DNA of 64,000 bases from NCBI GenBank assembly GCA_017621225.1, contig JAGATN010000019.1, forward strand, positions 62,001 through 126,000, in the 5' to 3' direction. Both the position numbers and the translations under genes were made by a program. Positions within the stretch are counted from its first letter, which is position 1. Each line of letters opens with the position of its first letter. Positions 25,943 to 33,405 of the stretch are shown piece by piece. This DNA is from Muribaculaceae bacterium. GTDB lineage: Bacteria; Bacteroidota; Bacteroidia; Bacteroidales; Muribaculaceae. Under the pieces are notes generated by a model. The model was not told the origin of the DNA and did no database searches. It was given only the letters and a program-made list of their open reading frames with translations.

Positions 25943-26968
25943 ATGAAAAAGAAAGTTCTCATAGTAGGAGCCGGCGGATTCATAGGCTCGTTTTTCGCCA
26001 CATGTGCACTCGAGCGCGGCTACGACGTGTGGGCGGGAGTGCGCGAATCGACTTCGCGACGTCATCTCGCCGACGAGCGTCTGCATTTCGTGACTTTCGA
26101 CTACGACAATGCCGACCGACTGGCCGAAACCCTCCGCAACACATTGCCCGAAAACGAAAAGTGGGATTACATAGTGTACAATCTCGGTGCCACGAAATGC
26201 ACCAATTTTCTGGACTTCAATCGCATCAACTATCTGTATCTGCGTAATTTCATCGATGCCCTGAAAGCTGCCGACATGATGCCGCAACGGTTTCTGTATA
26301 TGAGCAGCCTCAGTGCGCTCGGCCCCGGCGACGAAAAGCATTATTCGCCCTTGAAAGGCAATATGATACCGGCACCAAACACCCGCTACGGCGTGTCGAA
26401 GATAAAAGCCGAAACGTTTCTCGAAACCCAACCCGACGTGCCGTGGATCATATTCAGACCCACCGGCGTATACGGCCCGCACGAGCAGGACTATCTGATG
26501 ATGATAAAGTCGATAGACAAACACTGGGATTTCGGCGTAGGATACCGCAAGCAGATGCTTACGTTCATATATGTAGAGGATCTGGCCAACGCTGCGTTCG
26601 ACGCGCTTGAAACGCCATCGACGCTTCACAAAAAGTACATCATATCAGAAGACCGCGCATATTCGCAAAAGGAATTTCGCAAGATAGTGGCACACGAACT
26701 TGGCGACAAATGGGTAATACCGGTGAAACTGCCTCTATGGATGGCCTACGTAGCCTCGGTGGTGGCCGAAAAATATGGCGTGGCCAAGATGAAGCCAAGC
26801 ACTCTCAACCGCGACAAGTTCAAGATAATGAAACAGCGCAACTGGACGTGCGATATCACCGACGCGAAACGCGATTTCGGCTTCACGCCAAAATTCGACC
26901 TCGAAAAAGGGATACGCGCCACGGTTGCCGCATACCGATCAGAACAAACCGACAACAAGAAGCAATAA
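25943..26968 (+). CDS. NAD-dependent epimerase/dehydratase (extended SDR)
   Basis: A 341-residue extended short-chain dehydrogenase. The Rossmann dinucleotide motif is VGAGGFIGSFF at residues 8-18, the catalytic Ser and Tyr-x-x-x-Lys are in LYMSSLSALGPG and RYGVSKIKAE, and FRPTGVYGPHEQ is the substrate-domain signature. Sugar-nucleotide epimerases or dehydratases, dihydroflavonol-type reductases and cofactor-modifying enzymes all share this pattern, so the substrate is open. It heads a run (epimerase, small membrane protein, aroQ, pyk, methyltransferase) with gaps of 6 and 26 bp and two overlaps. A -7 box lies 7 nt before the ATG. Confidence 0.85.
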   Translation: MKKKVLIVGAGGFIGSFFATCALERGYDVWAGVRESTSRRHLADERLHFVTFDYDNADRLAETLRNTLPENEKWDYIVYNLGATKCTNFLDFNRINYLYLRNFIDALKAADMMPQRFLYMSSLSALGPGDEKHYSPLKGNMIPAPNTRYGVSKIKAETFLETQPDVPWIIFRPTGVYGPHEQDYLMMIKSIDKHWDFGVGYRKQMLTFIYVEDLANAAFDALETPSTLHKKYIISEDRAYSQKEFRKIVAHELGDKWVIPVKLPLWMAYVASVVAEKYGVAKMKPSTLNRDKFKIMKQRNWTCDITDAKRDFGFTPKFDLEKGIRATVAAYRSEQTDNKKQ

Positions 26969-26974
26969 AAACGC

Positions 26975-27250
26975 ATGGCATCACACGCAAAACCACCCAC
27001 ATGGGTAACGATACTGATATTGATACTGGCGATCCCCATATTCCAGCTGCCCTGGCTGATGGGAGAGACGGGCTCCGACAACCCCGCGCACACTCTTGTG
27101 ACCATATATCCGTTTTACGTGATTTTGTCGGCATATCTGGCATATATCTGCTATGCCACGCGGCCTCTCGTGTCATGGATACTGATGTGCCTGATGGTTC
27201 TGTCGCACCTGTCCATGGCCTATCTTGCCCTGAACCCAATACAACCATAA
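26975..27250 (+). CDS. Small membrane protein, three predicted helices, unknown function
   Basis: A 91-residue hydrophobic protein with helices at about residues 10-29, 43-62 and 66-86. I do not recognise the family. It starts 6 bp after the epimerase stop and is followed 26 bp later by aroQ, so it is part of the same operon. Sequence highlights are PTWVTILILILAIPIFQLP and YPFYVILSAYLAYICYA; there are no charged residues within the helices. It may be a conserved inner-membrane protein of Bacteroidales. The reading frame and close packing support a real gene. Confidence 0.7.
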   Translation: MASHAKPPTWVTILILILAIPIFQLPWLMGETGSDNPAHTLVTIYPFYVILSAYLAYICYATRPLVSWILMCLMVLSHLSMAYLALNPIQP

Positions 27251-27276
27251 GAACAATCATATAACACCAAACCATA

Positions 27277-27702
27277 ATGAAAATCCTGATCATAAACGGC
27301 CCGAACCTCAATCTGCTCGGCAAGCGCGAACCCGAAATATACGGGCACGCGTCGATGGAGGATTGTCTGGACGACTTGCGCAAAGCATATCCCGACGTCG
27401 AAATAGAATATTATCAAAGCAATCACGAGGGGTGCATAATCGACCGCCTGCATAAAACAGGATTCTCAACCGACCATAAAGGCATAGTGCTCAATGCCGG
27501 CGCATACACGCACACGTCGCTGGCCATAGCCGATGCCATAAGCGCGATAAAGCTTCCGGTGGTGGAGGTGCACATATCGAATGTGCATTCGCGAGAAGAA
27601 ATAAGACATAAATCATTGATATCGCCCGTGTGCCGTGGTGTGATAGCCGGCTTCGGATTAGACAGCTACCGCCTGGGCATAGAAGCATTGTTGAAGTCAT
27701 GA
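27277..27702 (+). CDS. aroQ: 3-dehydroquinate dehydratase, type II
   Basis: A 141-residue type II dehydroquinase, which converts 3-dehydroquinate to 3-dehydroshikimate in the shikimate pathway as a dodecamer. Signature INGPNLNLLGKREPEIYG at residues 6-23 includes the catalytic Tyr22 and Arg17. LNAGAYTHTSLAIADA binds substrate, and VEVHISNVHSREEIRHKS contains the catalytic His. Length is as expected. The stop overlaps the pyk start as ATGA. Together with aroA in this window it covers two shikimate steps. Confidence 0.96.
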   Translation: MKILIINGPNLNLLGKREPEIYGHASMEDCLDDLRKAYPDVEIEYYQSNHEGCIIDRLHKTGFSTDHKGIVLNAGAYTHTSLAIADAISAIKLPVVEVHISNVHSREEIRHKSLISPVCRGVIAGFGLDSYRLGIEALLKS

Positions 27703-28721
27703 GCAGCACATTGAAACCGATGATAATGGCCACGATAGCCGACAACAGATGTACGGCCGAATTCGTGAGACGACTGATGGCAGCCGGCATGAGCGCCGTA
27801 CGAATAAATTCGGCGCACGTTAACGCCGAAACGTTCAACGCAATGGTAGCCACCATACGCAGCGTCAGCCCCGACATAAAGATTTTGATGGACACGAAGG
27901 GCCCTGAAATAAGAACGACGGCAACCGAAACGCCGATAGAATTTTTCGAGGGCGACACGACCGTACTCGTCGGCTCTGCCGAACCCACCTGCAAAAACCG
28001 CATATGCATCAACGCCACCGACATGGGCCAATACGTTGAGCCGGGAATGCATGCGTTGGTCGACGACGGCGCCATCGAATTCGAGATAACCGCCATAGGC
28101 CAATCAGGCGAAATAGAGATGAAAACCATACGAGGCGGAGTGCTCGAATCGCGCAAAACGGTAAACGTGCCCGGAGTAGACGTGAAATCGCTCCCGGCCG
28201 TGTCGAAACGCGATGCCGAAAACATTGCCATGGCCGTAAGGGGGGGCATCGACATGATAGCCCACTCGTTCGTGCGGTCGGCCTCGGACGTAGAAGCGGT
28301 GCGCGACCTCATATCGGGAAGCGGCATACAGCTTTATTCGAAAGTGGAATGCCGGTCGGCCGTAAAGAATCTCGACGAGATAATGGCGGCATCCGACGGC
28401 ATCCTCGTGGCACGAGGCGACCTCGGAACGCAATTTGCCATCGAAAGCATCCCTTCGCTTCAGCACATGATATTGAAACGATGCCGACAAATGAAAAAAC
28501 CGGTAATCGTCTCCACGCAGATCTTGCAATCGATGACAACCAAACCTTATCCCACGCGCGCCGAAGTGAACGACGTGGCTTGCGCCGTGATGCAAGGAGC
28601 CTCCACGTTGCTGCTGTGCGGCGAAACGGCACAAGGCGACTATCCGGCCGAATGCGTCGACGTAATGGCACGCACCATAAACGCCACCACACGCTACTTG
28701 GACGATGGAAGAATTGACTGA
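27699..28721 (+). CDS. pyk: Pyruvate kinase, short form lacking the C-terminal domain
   Basis: A 340-residue pyruvate kinase. The catalytic A/B barrel residues are present: the N-terminal RINSAH region (Bacteroidales-type variant of RxNFSHG), ILMDTKGPEIRTT, the catalytic Lys in LYSKVECRSAV, metal-binding LVARGDLGTQF, VSTQILQSMTTKPYPTRAEV and LLCGETAQGDYP. Canonical enzymes run to about 470-480 residues; here the protein ends about 20 residues after the GETA motif, so the C-terminal regulatory and tetramer domain is absent. The start at 27699 overlaps the aroQ stop (ATGA), and the next gene starts inside its 3' end. The clean overlap with the methyltransferase suggests a stable short form rather than recent damage. 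Confidence 0.88.
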   Translation: MSSTLKPMIMATIADNRCTAEFVRRLMAAGMSAVRINSAHVNAETFNAMVATIRSVSPDIKILMDTKGPEIRTTATETPIEFFEGDTTVLVGSAEPTCKNRICINATDMGQYVEPGMHALVDDGAIEFEITAIGQSGEIEMKTIRGGVLESRKTVNVPGVDVKSLPAVSKRDAENIAMAVRGGIDMIAHSFVRSASDVEAVRDLISGSGIQLYSKVECRSAVKNLDEIMAASDGILVARGDLGTQFAIESIPSLQHMILKRCRQMKKPVIVSTQILQSMTTKPYPTRAEVNDVACAVMQGASTLLLCGETAQGDYPAECVDVMARTINATTRYLDDGRID

Positions 28722-29337
28722 CTACATCACCGACCACATATCGCCGGAGCCCCCTCACTTGCAGAAACTGTATCGCGACACGCATTTGCACCACCTGTAC
28801 CCGCGCATGTGCTCGGGGCATCTGCAGGGGCGCATATTGAAGATGCTTACGTCGATGATTAACCCCACGTACGTTCTTGAACTCGGCACATACACCGGCT
28901 ATTCGGCACTCTGCATGGCCGAAGGCATGGCCGACGATGGCGAGCTGCACACAATAGAGCTTGACGATGAGCTTGAAGACGAACTGAGGCAGCGTTTCGA
29001 AACCGCGCCCAACGGCAACAAAATAACGCTGCACATAGGAGATGCCGAACAGATAATACCCGCCATCGACCGGCAATGGGATATGGTGTTCATAGATGCC
29101 AACAAGCGCCGTTATCCGCAATATTTCGACTTACTGCTGCCAAGAGTAAAACCGGGAGGCTACATCTTGGCCGACAACACCCTTTGGGATGGCAAAGTGG
29201 CACAGACGCCTCCACCAACCGATGCCCAAAGCCAAGGCATAATGCAATTTAACGACATAGTGGCTCGCGACCCGCGCATCGAGACCGTAATACTCCCTTT
29301 ACGCGACGGCCTTACTCTCATGCGCAAACGGCCCTGA
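28705..29337 (+). CDS. O-methyltransferase (class I SAM, COMT-like)
   Basis: A 210-residue SAM-dependent O-methyltransferase of the Methyltransf_3 group. Motif I is VLELGTYTGYSALCMAEGM near residue 57. The acidic residue closing the SAM ribose site is in LHTIELDDELEDE, metal-ligand acids are in WDMVFIDANKRRYPQYFD, and GGYILADNTLWDGKV is motif III. The family methylates catechol-type hydroxyls with a divalent metal; the bacterial substrate is unknown. It begins 17 bp inside the pyk 3' end and is the last gene of the run. A short hairpin CGACT/AGTCG (29351-29364) follows, too weak to call a terminator with confidence. Confidence 0.88.
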   Translation: MEELTDYITDHISPEPPHLQKLYRDTHLHHLYPRMCSGHLQGRILKMLTSMINPTYVLELGTYTGYSALCMAEGMADDGELHTIELDDELEDELRQRFETAPNGNKITLHIGDAEQIIPAIDRQWDMVFIDANKRRYPQYFDLLLPRVKPGGYILADNTLWDGKVAQTPPPTDAQSQGIMQFNDIVARDPRIETVILPLRDGLTLMRKRP

Positions 29338-29394
29338 CAAACCTATCGCACGACTTTAGAGTCGGGTCGGTGTTTCCGTGCGGTCACATCGTTG

Positions 29395-30369
29395 TCAGTC
29401 CATGCCGTCCATCTCCATTATACGCCCTTCGTCGTCGTAACTAAGCCGACGCACCTTGAGGCTGCGGAGCCATGTCTTTCCGCCCGAGGGAACGCTGTCG
29501 TGATAAAACAGATACCATTCCCCTTTATATTCTACGATGGCGTGGTGTGTGGTCCACCCCACCACGGGCGAAAGGATGCAGCCCTGATATACGAAAGGCC
29601 CATAAGGATTGTCGCCGACGGCATAGCATATCCTGTGTGTGTCGCCGGTGCTGTACGAGAAATAATATCTGTCGCCACGCTTGTGCATCCATGAGGCTTC
29701 GAAAAACCGCTTTTCGTTGTCCTTGGCCTTGAGGGGCTGTCCGGTTTCCGGATCGAGTATCACCACAGGGCGAGGTTCTTCGGCCATCTGCAGCATGTCA
29801 TCGGATAAGCGCACTACCCTTGCGGTCAAGGCAGGCTCGTCGTCAGGTTGGAGATATGGATTCTCGAGAGCCTTGTTGTCGCGGTATCTCTGAAGTTGGC
29901 CACCCCAGAGGCCTCCGAAATACATGTAATGGCTTTCACCATCCTTAAATACGGCCGGGTCGATGGAATAGCTGCCTCGCATCGGGTCGGGCTGCGCCGT
30001 GAACGGTCCTTCGGGGCGGTCGGCGATGGCAACGCCGATATGAAACACGTCATTTCTGTCTTTCAACGGGAAATACATATAGTAACGTCCGTTTTTCTCG
30101 GCCACGTCGCAATCCCAAAGCTGACGTCCGGCCCATGGGATGTCGTCTACGGAGAGCACGACGCCATGGTCGCAGACCTCCCCGTTCATAACATCGTCGA
30201 GTGAAAAGACATGATAGTCCTTCATGTCGAAATGGTCGCCGTTGTCATTCTCTTCTATTCCGCTCTCGCGATCGTGAGAAGGATAGATGTATATTTTGCC
30301 GTTAAACACATGCACCGCCGGATCGGCCATATAATCGTCCGGCACCAGATATCTCGGTTTCTTATCCAT
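29395..30369 (-). CDS. Cytoplasmic GH43 beta-xylosidase / arabinofuranosidase
   Basis: A 324-residue GH43 without a signal peptide, so it works in the cytoplasm on imported oligosaccharides. The ATG at 30369 (MDKKPRYL) is chosen over a TTG two codons upstream. Catalytic acids: Asp16 (YMADPAVHV), the Asp of YSIDPAVFKDG and the Glu of RFFEASWMHK. The overall pattern (H-V-F-N-G-K-I-Y-I-Y-P-S-H-D, QLWDCDVAEKNGRYYMYFP) is that of the GH43_1-type xylosidases. It lies 15 bp after a GPH-type sugar transporter on the same strand, so the pair should import and cleave xylo- or arabino-oligosaccharides. Confidence 0.9.
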   Translation of the reverse strand: MDKKPRYLVPDDYMADPAVHVFNGKIYIYPSHDRESGIEENDNGDHFDMKDYHVFSLDDVMNGEVCDHGVVLSVDDIPWAGRQLWDCDVAEKNGRYYMYFPLKDRNDVFHIGVAIADRPEGPFTAQPDPMRGSYSIDPAVFKDGESHYMYFGGLWGGQLQRYRDNKALENPYLQPDDEPALTARVVRLSDDMLQMAEEPRPVVILDPETGQPLKAKDNEKRFFEASWMHKRGDRYYFSYSTGDTHRICYAVGDNPYGPFVYQGCILSPVVGWTTHHAIVEYKGEWYLFYHDSVPSGGKTWLRSLKVRRLSYDDEGRIMEMDGMD

Positions 30370-30384
30370 GTCCAAGCCCTTTAA

Positions 30385-31815
30385 TTATTGTTTGTTTCTT
30401 TTCTCTATTTCGCGGTTTATCCCGTCGATCTTTTCGTCGCTAAGGTCGTAACGTGATATTATGAACATAGCCACCACCAGCAATGCCGCCGGTATGACTG
30501 CCACAAGCCAAAGTATGCCCTGTTGCACCAGGGGAGTCTGCTGCGTGGCATCGGCACCGTCAAACCCCACATACTGCAATACGAGTCCGGGCACCACGCC
30601 GCCCAACGCCATTCCGGCTTTATAGAAAATGCCTGTCAAGGCGTTAACTATTCCCGATATGCGTCTGCCGTGCGTATATTCGCCATAGCTTATCACCTCC
30701 GGCACAAGGGCCCACATGTATCCGGTAGCCACGATGACGCCCGTCGACTTTACGAACTGCGCCACATAGACGAGCCACATATTGTGACGCGCCGTTTCGC
30801 TCATCGATACGACATAAAGCATGGCCATGCCGGCTATGGCTATTGTCAGGAAAATGTAGAACATCTTTTTCTTGCCGACCCTGCGCTTGATGGCCGGAAT
30901 CATCGGCATAAAGATGAATGCCGGTATCGACCCGAGGCCCATGAAGATGGAGAGTTCGGAAGCGCTTCCGTGCATATTGTAGTTGATGTAGTATGCGCCG
31001 GCAGAATTGCCAATGGCCATCATGGCGAATGTCGTGACGAAGAAGAAGGCAAGAACGCGCAGCGGCTTGTTGCGGCCGAACTCCATCCACAGATCCGAAA
31101 CCTTGACATTTTCGGTCTGACTCTTGTCCATCACCACGCGCTCACGGCACTGCGAGAAGCAGAAATAAAGAAGCGCAAGGCCTGTAAGCCCGTAAATGGT
31201 CATGGTCGAGAACCATGCCGAGTCGAGCGTAGAGAGGTCGCCCCTTTCGTCAGGGTCGAAAAGATGCAGCACCACCGGAATGCCCATGCCGACGGCAAGG
31301 CCACCGATATTCGCCATAAACATCCTGACCGACGTGAGTATCGTAATCTCGTCGGTGTTGCGTGAGAGGGAGGCATTGAGGGCTCCGTATGGCACATTCA
31401 CCAACGTGTAGCACATCGACAGTCCTATATATGTGACATAGGCGTAAAGAAGCGAGCCTGAGAATCCGTTCCAGAAGCAGAGTATGGCAAAGCCCGTGAG
31501 GGGTACACCTCCCAAAATGAGATATGAGCGGTATTTGCCCCATACCGGATCATGTTTGTCGACAAACGTGCCTACTACCGGATCCCATATCACGTCGACA
31601 ACCCTGACTATAAGAAACATCAGCGCCGCAACCACAGGTGACAGACCGTAGACGTTGGTATAGAAGAAAAGCAAATACATGCTAATGGTCTGATAAATCA
31701 GATTCTGCGCGAGATCGCCGGATCCGAATCCGATGCGCTGCAACCACGACAGACGGCAAAAGCCGTCACTGCAATTACGGGATTCATCCAATCCGACTGA
31801 CATTGTTTCTTTCAT
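30385..31815 (-). CDS. GPH-family sugar:cation symporter (MFS)
   Basis: A 476-residue transporter of the glycoside-pentoside-hexuronide family in the inner membrane, with twelve hydrophobic helices. The early signature GSGDLAQNLIYQTISMYLLF and the cytoplasmic-loop motif VWDPVVGTFVDKHDPVWGKY (D-P-x-x-G-x-x-x-D-(K/R)) are characteristic of melibiose/xyloside permeases. By context with the cytoplasmic GH43 the substrate is probably a xylo- or arabino-oligosaccharide; that is inference. An alternative ATG lies four codons in. The promoter region upstream holds a 16-bp palindrome that contains the -7 box. Confidence 0.9.
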   Translation of the reverse strand: MKETMSVGLDESRNCSDGFCRLSWLQRIGFGSGDLAQNLIYQTISMYLLFFYTNVYGLSPVVAALMFLIVRVVDVIWDPVVGTFVDKHDPVWGKYRSYLILGGVPLTGFAILCFWNGFSGSLLYAYVTYIGLSMCYTLVNVPYGALNASLSRNTDEITILTSVRMFMANIGGLAVGMGIPVVLHLFDPDERGDLSTLDSAWFSTMTIYGLTGLALLYFCFSQCRERVVMDKSQTENVKVSDLWMEFGRNKPLRVLAFFFVTTFAMMAIGNSAGAYYINYNMHGSASELSIFMGLGSIPAFIFMPMIPAIKRRVGKKKMFYIFLTIAIAGMAMLYVVSMSETARHNMWLVYVAQFVKSTGVIVATGYMWALVPEVISYGEYTHGRRISGIVNALTGIFYKAGMALGGVVPGLVLQYVGFDGADATQQTPLVQQGILWLVAVIPAALLVVAMFIISRYDLSDEKIDGINREIEKRNKQ

Positions 31816-31860
31816 GAATATGAGTTTAAGTTTGCGCCGTCCCGGGCAAACGGCCGTTTA

Positions 31861-31876
31861 TACATTTGCAAATGTA
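31861..31876 (-). promoter_or_regulatory. Palindromic -7 region of the transporter-GH43 operon
   Basis: TACATTTGCAAATGTA is a perfect 16-bp palindrome. Read on the minus strand its TACATTTG (31876-31869) is a consensus -7 box, 53 nt before the transporter ATG. No TTTG -33 box is present at 19-21 bp, as would be expected for an activator-dependent promoter. The palindrome itself could be an operator. From here up to copy B at 32003 I see nothing else. Confidence 0.5.
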
Positions 31877-32002
31877 ATAAAAATTGTGCGTTCATACTAT
31901 TCATAATGTCAAAATGTGCATGAACGCGAGTATGTTATAAAACTATATCGCGCATATAAAATTTGATGCACTAAAGTATTATTCCCTTGATATAGAATAT
32001 GC

Positions 32003-32172
32003 GTGTAAAAAGCGTCGGAAACTATTCATAATATCGATATACCGTCTCCAAGCATATACGTGGGGCTGTTAATTTCCACATCTGTCTATAAAGGTATTCC
32101 GACTACCTCCACACTAAGATGTAACATCACAGCCCCACGCTTCTTATATTGTAACTTACGGTACTTTGGAAC
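32003..32172 (+). repeat. Structured repeat element, copy B (candidate RNA)
   Basis: A 170-nt homologue of the element at 22213-22383, in the same orientation. P1: GTCGGAA (32014-32020) with TTCCGAC (32097-32103); the third pair is C-G here and A-T in copy A. P2: CGTGGGGCTGT (32059-32069) with ACAGCCCCACG (32129-32139), a perfect 11-bp helix, continued inward by ACATCT/AGATGT (32078-32083/32117-32122). P1 and P2 are again interleaved. Shared blocks: ACATCTGT, TTCC, ACCTCC, CCACG(T/C)TTCT and GGTACTTTGGAAC. It stands between the transporter promoter and the XRE gene stop. No gene follows closely on the plus strand, which argues for a mobile repeat or stand-alone RNA rather than an mRNA leader. 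Nothing else is visible in the rest of the 426-bp gap. Confidence 0.5.
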
Positions 32173-32241
32173 AATTTAATAGCACAACATAGCCTTATTA
32201 TCACAGACAAGATACATAATAGTTTATCTGCATATAGCTAT

Positions 32242-32859
32242 CTACTTCACATATCTTTCATATGTCTCAAACGCAAAAGCTAAAATATTATACCATTCAT
32301 CAAGCGTCTTGTAATCTAATTTTATATTTACAAGTATTGTGCCATAAACAATATTAGTGCAGACTTCTACCATACATCCATCATTGTTGGAGATGGGACT
32401 TATAGGAAGTGTAGCACAATTTCCTATACGCTCTTGTAGCGTTTCACCAATAGTGAAAGTGATAAATTGGTCAGACAATCCAAAATCAGGAGTGGGACAA
32501 TCTTCATATTCAGGTTCATCTAATTTACAGAAAACTATGGTAGAAGATTTACCTAATTTTCGCAATATATCAGGTACAACATTAAAAAACTGCGATACTG
32601 CTTTTTGTTTCACCACATATTCCTCTGATTCTTCACTATCGATTATAAGTTCCACATCTTCAGAAAGCTCCTTGAAGAAATTGCGGTTCAATGCTTTTGA
32701 AATTTTTTTCAACTGCAAAATATCCATTTTACTACGATTGAAAATATGATAAGCATTGTTCCTCTCACAGCAAATCATATTAGCAAATTCTTTAATCGGA
32801 ATTTGTTGTCTGCGTACCTCATCTTCTATGAGTTCTCCTATCGTTTTTTTATTTGTCAT
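32242..32859 (-). CDS. XRE-type HTH regulator with uncharacterised C-terminal domain
   Basis: A 205-residue protein. The N-terminal ~65 residues form a lambda-repressor-like HTH (IGELIEDEVRRQQIPIKEFA, then CCERNNAYHIFNRSKMDILQ and LKKISKALNRNFF), the usual pattern of Bacteroidales XRE proteins. The C-terminal ~130 residues are not recognised and may sense a partner or ligand. A consensus -7 box lies 26 nt upstream of the ATG (32892-32885). It is the first clear gene of an AT-rich accessory island. A 285-bp gap without recognisable features separates it from the DUF3791 cassette, so it need not regulate that cassette. Confidence 0.75.
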   Translation of the reverse strand: MTNKKTIGELIEDEVRRQQIPIKEFANMICCERNNAYHIFNRSKMDILQLKKISKALNRNFFKELSEDVELIIDSEESEEYVVKQKAVSQFFNVVPDILRKLGKSSTIVFCKLDEPEYEDCPTPDFGLSDQFITFTIGETLQERIGNCATLPISPISNNDGCMVEVCTNIVYGTILVNIKLDYKTLDEWYNILAFAFETYERYVK

Positions 32860-32884
32860 ATAATTAAGTATTTAATTTATGTTG

Positions 32885-32892
32885 CAAAGTTA
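32885..32892 (-). promoter_or_regulatory. -7 box of the XRE regulator gene
   Basis: TAACTTTG on the minus strand (32892-32885), 25 nt before the ATG. No clear -33 box at 19-21 bp. Confidence 0.5.
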
Positions 32893-33144
32893 TATGACAT
32901 CCAATAAAATGTTGTAAAACGTGTGTATCATCTTTTTGTGCATTCTTATCATTCCTCAAAAAATGTTTTCATTGAATTTGTAGGCCTATACATAAATATC
33001 TTTAATCAAGATGTTTGCCTTTTATATCAATGACATACCGCATAATAAAATAACGGTAACAAGTAAAGCTCATGATTACGTTGAATTAATAAATTCTGTG
33101 AAAATGGGAAATTCACGACACGACAAACGAAGAAAGCCGTATTT

Positions 33145-33405
33145 CTATTTTTTTTGAGACTCTTGATATTCCTCCCATATAACAGACGCAAGATATTTGT
33201 CACTTCGACACTGCAAATCGGCAATACCTTCTTCGATCAGTTCTGATGTATCGGATTGATAATATATGTCAGTAGCATCTTGTAGCGACAATCCGTAGAG
33301 GTCGCACAAACTCTTTATGATGTTGGCACTTTTATCGGCTTGAAAAGCTAATTTACTTTCTTCTGTCATATTATTTTCTTCTGTCATATTACTTTCTTCT
33401 GTCAT
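33145..33405 (-). CDS. DUF3791-like small protein (second of the cassette)
   Basis: An 86-residue protein that resembles DUF3791 in size and layout: two helices, then LCDLYGLSLQDATDIYYQSD and LIEEGIADLQCRSDKYLAS. The start at 33405 is chosen because its ATG overlaps the DUF3990 stop as ATGA. Its first 18 residues are three 6-residue repeats (MTEESN, MTEENN, MTEESK) encoded by tandem 18-bp repeats, each with its own in-frame ATG. DUF3791 proteins flank DUF3990 genes in many Bacteroidales and Firmicutes; a partner or antitoxin-like role is inference. Confidence 0.65.
   Translation of the reverse strand: MTEESNMTEENNMTEESKLAFQADKSANIIKSLCDLYGLSLQDATDIYYQSDTSELIEEGIADLQCRSDKYLASVIWEEYQESQKK
33352..33405 (-). 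repeat. Three tandem 18-bp repeats forming the start of the DUF3791-like gene
   Basis: Units 33405-33388, 33387-33370 and 33369-33352 read ATGACAGAAGAAAGTAAT, ATGACAGAAGAAAATAAT and ATGACAGAAGAAAGTAAA. They are in frame, so gain or loss of a unit by slippage changes the N-terminus by six residues without breaking the gene. It also provides three alternative ATG codons. Confidence 0.85.

Noticed and set aside
29351..29364. The hairpin CGACT-TTAG-AGTCG as a terminator between the converging methyltransferase and GH43 genes
   Set aside because: The stem is only 5 bp and is followed by G-rich rather than T-rich sequence.
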